This document shows, piece by piece, positions 1-4,165 of a DNA stretch of 5,028 nt. The translations under genes and the position numbers were made by a program. This DNA is from Deltaproteobacteria bacterium (GTDB lineage Bacteria > Myxococcota_A > Polyangia > Palsa-1104 > JAEUJZ01), in the NCBI GenBank assembly GCA_017990795.1, contig JAGNNG010000182.1, positions 1 through 5,028 of the forward strand, given 5' to 3'. Below the pieces are notes generated by a model, which was not told the origin of the DNA, searched no databases, and worked only from the letters and a program-made list of their open reading frames with translations. The first letter of the stretch is position 1. Every line of letters starts with the position of its first letter.

Positions 1-599
1 TGGCCTTTCTCGGTCCAGACCTCGGCGCGCTCGCGCTTGGTCGAGGCAAACCGCGCCTCGGTATCCAGGAGCTTGAGCAGGCTTGGCCACAGGTTCCGTC
101 GCAGATAGCTGCGCCGCATCGCCCACAGGTTGGGTCGCAGCGTGGGATCGAGCGCCAGCGTCTCGGCATAGGCGCGCAGCACCTCGCTGTGCTCGGCTCC
201 TTGCTGCTCTTGCAGCAGGCCCAGCTCGTGCTGGAGCAGCGCGCGGCGGGTCTTGTCGGTCTCGCGGTCAAGCTCGCGCTCGTAGACGGTGCGGCGGTCG
301 CGCGGGGTCTCGTTGTTGGCGCGGCGGGTGACAAGGTCCACCGGGTCAGGCGCGCCTGAGAGCGCTTCATCCTCAGCCAGCAGTGGCTCTGCGTCGAGGA
401 TTTCGATTACATCGGCGCTGCTGTCGGGCTGCCGATACGCGGCATCTACTTCCGCATCGAAGCCGGCTTCAGCTTGGTTTAGGGCATCGATAAGCGCGTC
501 GGTGTCATCGGGAACGCCACCGCGCGGAAGCCGGGCCGAGGCGGCCACGTCTTCACCCTGCTTGCTTACTTGGTCCGAGGAGCTATCAGCCTGTGCCAT
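1..599 (-). CDS. TPR-like repeat protein, 5' part only (runs off left edge)
   Basis: An open frame on the minus strand starts at ATG 599-597 and has no stop before base 1, giving 199 complete codons of the N-terminus. An in-frame TGA at 614-612 lies just upstream, with no other start codon between, so this ATG is the first possible one. A weak purine stretch (AGAAG) precedes it. Residues 1-90 are acidic and low in order (rich in D, E, A, S). From about residue 92 the chain becomes Arg/Glu-rich and helical. Residues 117-152 fit a TPR helix pair (L-x-H-E-L-G then Y-A-x-x-L-A-L-D-P), followed by a Trp/Leu/Arg-rich segment (W159, W171, LLKLLD). TPR units usually serve as protein-protein scaffolds; no catalytic motif is visible. 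There is no signal peptide or membrane segment in the visible part, so a cytoplasmic location is likely. The partner and function cannot be named. The reading frame is very likely real; the TPR assignment rests on one or two degenerate units. Confidence 0.8.
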   Translation of the reverse strand, partial: MAQADSSSDQVSKQGEDVAASARLPRGGVPDDTDALIDALNQAEAGFDAEVDAAYRQPDSSADVIEILDAEPLLAEDEALSGAPDPVDLVTRRANNETPRDRRTVYERELDRETDKTRRALLQHELGLLQEQQGAEHSEVLRAYAETLALDPTLRPNLWAMRRSYLRRNLWPSLLKLLDTEARFASTKRERAEVWTEKG

Positions 600-887
600 G
601 CGCGCTTCTGCTCATTTTCCGGCCTGCGTGCCGCCATCCCCACCGCCCATCGCGGCAGCGCTGCGACTTTTCCGAGGAAGCAGGCTCGCCGCAGACTGCC
701 TTGGGCGAGGACCCTCACCGACTGCTGCGCTTGCACTTTCAGCTCTCAGCTGTCGGCTGCTCATGACCTGGAAAACCCGCTTGCACTGTGCCAAGGCCTG
801 CTTGTCGCCGCGTGCCGTCTAGCACACGCAAGCAGTCCCCAGCCTAGAGAAAGATGATGGTTGCACTATGTCAGGCTTATAGATTCT

Positions 888-917
888 AGTATCGGCGCCT
901 ACATAGCCAACTGTCAA
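888..917 (-). promoter_or_regulatory. Sigma70-type promoter for the TPR-like gene
   Basis: On the minus strand there is a perfect -35 hexamer TTGACA (917-912), an 18-base spacer, and a -10 hexamer GATACT (893-888, four of six matches to TATAAT). Transcription would begin near 881 and leave a leader of about 280 bases before the ATG at 599. The -35 box lies inside one arm of the inverted repeat at 910-960, so a protein or RNA fold acting there could affect it. This is assigned by pattern only. Confidence 0.5.
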
Positions 918-960
918 AGCTAAAGCTGCAGCCGTGCTTTTGCGCGGCTTTGAGGACAGT
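910..960. repeat. Bulged 11-bp inverted repeat with nested hairpin
   Basis: The left arm ACTGTC-AAAGC (910-920) is complementary to the right arm GCTTT-GAG-GACAGT (947-960), giving 5 + 6 base pairs interrupted by a three-base bulge (952-954). Inside it, AAAGC (922-926) can pair with GCTTT (936-940) around a nine-base loop. The element covers the TTGACA box of the minus-strand promoter and lies upstream of the radical SAM gene. It could be an operator or an RNA fold in the leader of the plus-strand transcript. There is no T-run after it, so it does not look like a terminator. Confidence 0.45.
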
Positions 961-1004
961 AGCCAGGTCTCGGCCACTGCCCAGCCAGCCAATCACCGCC
1001 AAAA

Positions 1005-1024
1005 CGGGCTTGCTAGCCAGCCCG
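1005..1024 (+). promoter_or_regulatory. Hairpin directly before the radical SAM ribosome binding site
   Basis: CGGGCT (1005-1010) and AGCCCG (1019-1024) form a perfect six-pair GC-rich stem with an eight-base loop. One base later comes the Shine-Dalgarno-like AAGG (1026-1029), six bases before ATG 1036. The position suggests a leader structure that could affect ribosome access, and it supports placing the start at 1036/1039 instead of at the upstream GTG at 934. Short GC stems are common in GC-rich DNA, so function is unproven. Confidence 0.35.
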
Positions 1025-1035
1025 CAAGGTGGTCC

Positions 1036-2196
1036 ATGATGCGCCTTGCTGTGACGATATCTCCTCAAGTGGGTCTTGTGGGCTCTGTAGGTCAGGTCGG
1101 TGCCTTGGACCCTGGCGGTCCGGTGGGTGGTGTGGCTACAGCGCGCGCCGCTTGGCAGCGCCAAAACCGCCTCCTGCTGGCCGCAGAGTACGAGTCGGGC
1201 CAGGTCGTGCTGCAGGGACGTCCAGTTCACCTAAAGCTGGAGCTTACAAACTTTTGCAACCTGGCCTGTCCGATGTGCCCGCATGGTCAGATGCAGCGCT
1301 CCGTCGGTCACATGGAGCCGGCGCTGTTTTGCAGCATCCTGGACCAGGCCGGACCGGCGCTGGAGTTTGCCTACGTTCACCACCTGGGCGAGTCGCTGCT
1401 GCATCCGCGCGTCGGCGAGCTGATTGCCGAAGGCAAGCGCCGGGGCGTCGCGATGGGCCTGTCAACCAACGCCAGCTTTTTGGATGCGCGCAAGTCGCGG
1501 GCGCTTTTGCACAGCGGCCTGGACTTCTTGGTGATCTCGCTGGATGCCGCCAGTGACCAGGCTTATGCGCAGCTGCGCCGGGGCGGTGACTTTGCGCGCA
1601 CCACTGACAATGTCCGGCGCTTTTTGCAGCAGCTGCGGACCTCGGGATCGGCGCTGCGACCGGTGATCCAGATGATCGTAAGTGACCACAACTGCAGCGA
1701 GATGCAGCGCTTTGCCGAGCAGTGGGAGGGTCTGGCGGTGTTCAAGGCGGCGCGCGACTGGGCCGGGCAGGTGTCGCTGCTGCCGCTGCGGCTTAGCAAG
1801 TCGGCACCCAGCGGGGCGGGGCAGGGCGCTGGGGCTGGGCTTGGGCCTGCGGTGGAGCCGGTCGGCAAGCCGCCCTGGCTGCCGCCGTGTCGACTGCTGT
1901 GGACCGAGCTGACGGTGATGTGGGATGGCCGCGTGGTGCCATGCGCGAACCACTATGACCCGGTAAATGTGCTGGGCGATCTGTCGCTGCAGTCCCTGGC
2001 CGAGGTCTGGAACGGCCCCGCTCTGCAGCGCCTGCGCCAGCGCCACTTGCAGGATCAGGTTGCGGGGATTCCGGTGTGTCAGACTTGCCCTCGGCACCCT
2101 CTGTCGCGGGAGGACTTTGTGGCCCATGACCAGCTGACCCAGCGCCTACGCAACTACGTAAACACCGATGGAGAGCTGCGCGCAGGCCTGTCCTAA
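1036..2196 (+). CDS. Radical SAM/SPASM domain protein
   Basis: The 386-residue product (start ATG 1036, with a second ATG directly after it) carries the radical SAM cluster motif C-x3-C-x2-C at C74, C78 and C81 (FCNLACPMC). These cysteines bind the [4Fe-4S] cluster that cleaves S-adenosylmethionine to a 5'-deoxyadenosyl radical. Further family marks are a GE motif (G118-E119, followed by SLLHP), STNA at 143-146 and SLDA at 168-171, in the usual TIM-barrel order. The C-terminus has a SPASM/twitch-like region with C285, C303, C348 and C351 (C-x17-C ... C-x2-C), enough for one auxiliary [4Fe-4S] cluster and fewer cysteines than the full two-cluster SPASM. A Gly/Ala-rich linker lies at about 240-250. 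Residues 12-33 are an odd Gly/Val-rich stretch, so the true start could be later (for example GTG 1123). AAGG at 1026-1029 supports 1036. SPASM enzymes often modify peptides or act as dehydrogenases; the substrate cannot be read from sequence. It may be co-transcribed with meaB. Confidence 0.88.
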   Translation: MMRLAVTISPQVGLVGSVGQVGALDPGGPVGGVATARAAWQRQNRLLLAAEYESGQVVLQGRPVHLKLELTNFCNLACPMCPHGQMQRSVGHMEPALFCSILDQAGPALEFAYVHHLGESLLHPRVGELIAEGKRRGVAMGLSTNASFLDARKSRALLHSGLDFLVISLDAASDQAYAQLRRGGDFARTTDNVRRFLQQLRTSGSALRPVIQMIVSDHNCSEMQRFAEQWEGLAVFKAARDWAGQVSLLPLRLSKSAPSGAGQGAGAGLGPAVEPVGKPPWLPPCRLLWTELTVMWDGRVVPCANHYDPVNVLGDLSLQSLAEVWNGPALQRLRQRHLQDQVAGIPVCQTCPRHPLSREDFVAHDQLTQRLRNYVNTDGELRAGLS

Positions 2197-2377
2197 AGCC
2201 CGTAAGGCGTTGCGGGGCCAATTCCAACGGTCGGCAAAGGCCCGGAAGGCGCTGCGGGGCCGATTCCAACGGTCGGCAAAGGCCTGGAAGGGTGTAGGCG
2301 GCATTGACAGGCGGGCGGCTGATAAGCTACCTGAGGCGGCTCAGTCCTGGTCTGTAGCTTGGAGGGAACTACGGTGA
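2168..2377 (+). CDS. Doubtful small ORF with two 14-residue repeats
   Basis: A 69-codon frame starts at ATG 2168, inside the end of the radical SAM gene (29-base overlap), and stops at TGA 2375-2377, overlapping the meaB start as GTGA. The product is strongly basic and has two near-identical 14-residue repeats (KARKALRG-Q/R-FQRSA) and the start of a third (KAWKG), plus C4 and C8. Three of the four base differences between the repeat copies are silent in this frame. Against it: no ribosome binding site before ATG 2168, no recognised family, and the repeat DNA may simply be non-coding. If real, it would be a small basic peptide encoded between a SPASM radical SAM enzyme and a GTPase. I regard it as more likely not a gene. 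Confidence 0.2.
   Translation: MESCAQACPKARKALRGQFQRSAKARKALRGRFQRSAKAWKGVGGIDRRAADKLPEAAQSWSVAWRELR
2195..2292 (+). repeat. 42-bp tandem repeat, two full copies and a partial third
   Basis: Copy 1 is 2195-2236 and copy 2 is 2237-2278, identical at 38 of 42 positions (differences at unit positions 3, 9, 16 and 26). A decayed third copy begins at 2279 and fades by about 2292. The array begins with the last two bases of the radical SAM stop codon TAA. Copy 2 contains a five-pair hairpin (GCCGA 2259-2263, TCGGC 2273-2277) that one substitution breaks in copy 1, so the fold is not conserved. No T-run follows, which argues against a terminator. Confidence 0.85.
2304..2333 (+). promoter_or_regulatory. 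Possible promoter of meaB (-35 box clear, -10 weak)
   Basis: A perfect TTGACA hexamer lies at 2304-2309 in the gap before meaB. At 17-18 bases of spacing the -10 region reads CTACCTG (2327-2333), which matches TATAAT poorly. If used, transcription would start near 2340 and leave a leader of about 35 bases before GTG 2374. The weak -10 makes this a tentative call; the alternative is read-through from the radical SAM gene. Confidence 0.35.
2361..2366 (+). promoter_or_regulatory. Strong ribosome binding site deciding the meaB start
   Basis: GGAGGG sits seven bases before GTG 2374, an ideal Shine-Dalgarno spacing. It selects this GTG over the in-frame TTG at 2359 (which overlaps the site) and over ATG 2407, which has no comparable site. 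Confidence 0.75.
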
Positions 2378-3384
2378 AAGCGCCCTTGGCCTTGGAGACA
2401 ACCGACATGGATGCGCGCAGTCAGGTGCTGGCCGAGCAGGTTCGCTCTGGCGATCTACGCCTGGCCGCGCGCCTGATTCGCGACCTGGATGACCGCCTGC
2501 CGATGGCCAGAGCCGTGCTGCAGAAGCTGTGGCCGCACACCGGACGCGCGTTCGTGCTGGGCATCACCGGCAATCCCGGGGCTGGCAAGTCCACGGTGGT
2601 CGACAGCCTGATCGCGCACTACCGGCGCAGCGGTCTACGGGTCGGAGTGGTCGCCATCGATCCTTCTAGTCCGTTTTCGGGCGGGGCGATCCTGGGCGAT
2701 CGCATCCGCATGCAGCGGCACGCGCTGGACGATGGCGTGTTTATTCGCTCGATGGCGTCGCGTGGACACCTGGGCGGGCTGTCGCGCTCGACGGGGGAAG
2801 TGGTGGCGGTGCTGGACGCCATCGGCTTTGACATCGTGATCATCGAGACCGTCGGCGTAGGTCAAGGCGAGGTCGACGTGGTCGCGCAGGCCGATACCAA
2901 GGTCGTGGTCACCGTGCCCGGGCTGGGCGATGAAGTGCAAGCGATCAAGGCGGGCATCTTGGAGATCGCCGACGTGCTGGTCGTAAACAAAGCCGATCGC
3001 GAAGGCGCCGATCGCACGGTGCGCGATCTGATGACGATGCTGGATCTGCGCGGGTCTGATCCCTCGCTGATGACGGCGGGGGCGCAGGAAGCCCCGGGGC
3101 GCGACGTGGAGATCATCCGCACCGTGGCGATGCGCGGCGAAGGCATCCCCGAGCTGGCCGAGGCGATCACGCGGCACCAAAAGCGCGAACAAGGCCACGG
3201 GCTGCAGCGGCGGCATCGTCGGGCCGAGCGGGACTTGCAAGAGGCCGTCTCAGATCGACTGCAGCAGGTGATGGCGCAGCAGCTGGCCGCGCGGCCAGAG
3301 ATTTTGCAGAAGGTGCAGCAGCGGGTGCTCGATCCCTACTCAGCCGCCGAGCAACTGCTGGCCGGGGTCCTACAGACGTCGTAG
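2374..3384 (+). CDS. meaB: MeaB/ArgK-type G3E GTPase, chaperone of methylmalonyl-CoA mutase
   Basis: The 336-residue product is full length for this family. MeaB-type GTPases bind adenosylcobalamin-dependent acyl-CoA mutases such as methylmalonyl-CoA mutase, gate cofactor delivery and protect or reactivate the enzyme in the cytoplasm. Older annotations call the family LAO/AO transport ATPase (ArgK). Visible motifs: Walker A GNPGAGKST at 66-74; the family signature starting DPSSPFSGG at 96 and ending GDRIRM at 113; the switch segment RSMASRGHLGGLS near 125-137; ETVGVGQGE at 158-166; and the guanine-specificity motif NKAD at 205-208. The C-terminal quarter is a Gln/Arg-rich helical region, as in the dimerisation arm of the family. 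I chose GTG 2374 because GGAGGG (2361-2366) precedes it by seven bases; a TTG at 2359 lies before that site and is unlikely. No mutase gene is in the window, so the partner must be encoded elsewhere. Relatives that serve other B12 mutases (such as isobutyryl-CoA mutase) cannot be excluded. The gene is convergent with the OmpA-like gene, 29 bases away. Confidence 0.93.
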   Translation: MKAPLALETTDMDARSQVLAEQVRSGDLRLAARLIRDLDDRLPMARAVLQKLWPHTGRAFVLGITGNPGAGKSTVVDSLIAHYRRSGLRVGVVAIDPSSPFSGGAILGDRIRMQRHALDDGVFIRSMASRGHLGGLSRSTGEVVAVLDAIGFDIVIIETVGVGQGEVDVVAQADTKVVVTVPGLGDEVQAIKAGILEIADVLVVNKADREGADRTVRDLMTMLDLRGSDPSLMTAGAQEAPGRDVEIIRTVAMRGEGIPELAEAITRHQKREQGHGLQRRHRRAERDLQEAVSDRLQQVMAQQLAARPEILQKVQQRVLDPYSAAEQLLAGVLQTS

Positions 3385-3413
3385 CGAAAGCGAGGGGACG
3401 GTCAGCGGCAGCG

Positions 3414-3989
3414 TTACTTTTTGCACAAGTCGTCGCTGGCTGGCTGGCCTCCACCATCGGCTGGCATGCCGCCAATCAAGCGACCCCGCAGGGCGGCATT
3501 GCTGATGGTGATGCGACGGTTCTGGGCGCGACCGTCGGGAGTCGCGTTGTCGGCAATCGGCTTGTTGCTGCCAAAGCCGACCGCGAGCAAGCGCTTACAG
3601 TCGATGCCATGCGCGACCAGCCAGCGACCGACCGCGGTGGCGCGCTTTTCGGTCAGGCGCTGCAGCACGGCAGGCGAGCCCTTGTTGTCGGTATGGCCCT
3701 CGATGCGCATCAGCGAGATGTAGCTCTTGGCATCCAGGTACGCCTTGATGTGGTTTAGCGCGGCGTCGCTCTGTGGGCTTAGCTTGTCGCTGTCCAGCTC
3801 AAAGACGATCGGGCTTGGTAGCTTAAGCGCGTTGTTTTCCAAGCTGAACTCAGGCGCTGGCGACTGAGCCTGTGCGGCGGGGACCAACGTCCCTGATGCC
3901 GCTGCCATCGCCAGGCTCACCGTCAGCAGCGCTGCAGCTCGCAGCCCGCGTAGACCCACCTTCGAGTGATCATGCCGAGATGTAGACAT
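3414..3989 (-). CDS. Secreted OmpA-family (OmpA C-terminal domain) peptidoglycan-binding protein
   Basis: The 191-residue product starts at ATG 3989-3987, seven bases after a strong GGAGG. Residues 1-41 look like a Sec signal peptide: a long basic n-region (R5, K10, R14, R17), a hydrophobic core at 18-33, and a probable signal peptidase I site after AQA (41/42). No lipobox cysteine is present, so it is not a lipoprotein. Residues about 58-165 form an OmpA-like domain: SPIVFELDSDKL near the start, EGHTDNKGS (97-105), LTEKRA (112-117), GFGSNKPIADN (138-148) and RAQNRRI (154-160). D101 and R116 have the 15-residue spacing of the diaminopimelate-binding Asp/Arg pair known in OmpA proteins, so peptidoglycan binding is expected. 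There is no beta-barrel, so it probably acts as a soluble periplasmic or wall-associated protein. C131 and C189 could form a disulfide. The tail after 165 is Gly-rich and ends in KK. The gene has its own promoter region and is not in an operon here. Confidence 0.92.
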   Translation of the reverse strand: MSTSRHDHSKVGLRGLRAAALLTVSLAMAAASGTLVPAAQAQSPAPEFSLENNALKLPSPIVFELDSDKLSPQSDAALNHIKAYLDAKSYISLMRIEGHTDNKGSPAVLQRLTEKRATAVGRWLVAHGIDCKRLLAVGFGSNKPIADNATPDGRAQNRRITISNAALRGRLIGGMPADGGGQPASDDLCKK

Positions 3990-3996
3990 CGTGCTT

Positions 3997-4001
3997 CCTC
4001 C
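3997..4001 (-). promoter_or_regulatory. Ribosome binding site of the OmpA-like gene
   Basis: GGAGG on the minus strand lies seven bases before the ATG at 3989-3987. It fixes the start and so the length of the signal-peptide n-region. Confidence 0.8.
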
Positions 4002-4127
4002 AAGTAGTGCAAGACGCGGGGTCTGCCCCTGGTCGCATGGCCGGGGATGTTGCCGATGTCTTGATCATAGCTGCGGTGGCGATTCTTGGTGTCGGCCTTG
4101 GTGAACCTAAAACGCAGCGACACTTTG

Positions 4128-4155
4128 TTGACCATCAGCGGGCGCGGCTGATACC
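4128..4155 (+). promoter_or_regulatory. Candidate promoter giving a near-leaderless transcript
   Basis: TTGACC (five of six matches to the -35 consensus), a 16-base spacer and GATACC (three of six to the -10) place a start site near 4162, only about four bases before ATG 4166. No Shine-Dalgarno sequence precedes that ATG, which agrees with a leaderless message. The -10 match is modest, so the call is tentative. Confidence 0.35.
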
Positions 4156-4165
4156 GTCGAAAACC

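Larger units (their letters stand above)
600..1035. other. Gene-poor divergent spacer
   Basis: About 436 bases separate the divergent TPR-like and radical SAM genes. Contents I can support are the minus-strand promoter (888-917), the inverted repeat at 910-960 and the hairpin at 1005-1024, listed separately. A small imperfect hairpin (GCGTGC, 6-nt loop, GCACaCGC with one bulged A) lies at 810-829. A minus-strand frame of 60 codons (794-612, TTG start) sits in the leader of the TPR-like gene and ends 12 bases before its ATG. It has no good ribosome binding site and a composition like chance, so I do not call it. A GTG-initiated extension of the radical SAM frame back to 934 is open but would run through the hairpin and has no family-like content. 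No tRNA or other RNA gene is recognisable. Confidence 0.7.
3990..4165. other. Divergent spacer between OmpA-like gene and ThDP enzyme
   Basis: These 176 bases hold the start signals of two divergent genes. On the minus strand GGAGG (4001-3997) is the ribosome binding site of the OmpA-like gene, and TATGAT (4069-4064) is a good -10-like hexamer, though no matching -35 is found at 16-18 bases. On the plus strand TTGACC (4128-4133), a 16-base spacer and GATACC (4150-4155) form a possible promoter listed separately. No gene fits here; the minus-strand frame covering it continues antisense into the ThDP enzyme gene. Confidence 0.6.

Noticed and set aside
612..794. 60-codon minus-strand frame in the leader of the TPR-like gene
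   Set aside because: TTG start, no clear ribosome binding site, and low-complexity Ala/Ser/Gly/Arg content; kept only as a remark in the spacer entry.
289..822. 177-codon plus-strand frame
   Set aside because: Its left part is antisense to the TPR-like gene, and the translation is Ser/Ala/Arg-rich low-complexity sequence with no motif; the minus-strand frame gives a coherent protein.
934..1035. GTG-initiated 34-codon extension of the radical SAM protein
   Set aside because: No Shine-Dalgarno at 934, it includes the hairpin at 1005-1024, and it lacks family-like content; ATG 1036 has AAGG at good spacing.
886..1230. 114-codon minus-strand frame
   Set aside because: Overlaps the spacer and the start of the radical SAM gene; no motif or ribosome binding site, and it would run through the divergent promoter.
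1462..2127. 221-codon minus-strand frame
   Set aside because: Antisense shadow of the radical SAM gene, which carries clear cluster-binding cysteines and family motifs.
2195..2292. CRISPR array
   Set aside because: The 42-bp units are contiguous with no spacers, only two full copies exist, and no cas gene is near.
2635..3240. 201-codon minus-strand frame
   Set aside because: Antisense shadow of meaB; His/Arg/Gln-rich with no motif.
3385..3422. Possible terminator between meaB and the OmpA-like gene
   Set aside because: A T-run exists at 3418-3422 but no stable stem precedes it; the run is the lysine codons at the end of the OmpA-like gene read on the other strand.
4029..4045. GC-rich CCCC...GGGG pair in the OmpA-like leader
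   Set aside because: Only four contiguous pairs with mismatches inside; not distinguishable from chance in GC-rich DNA.
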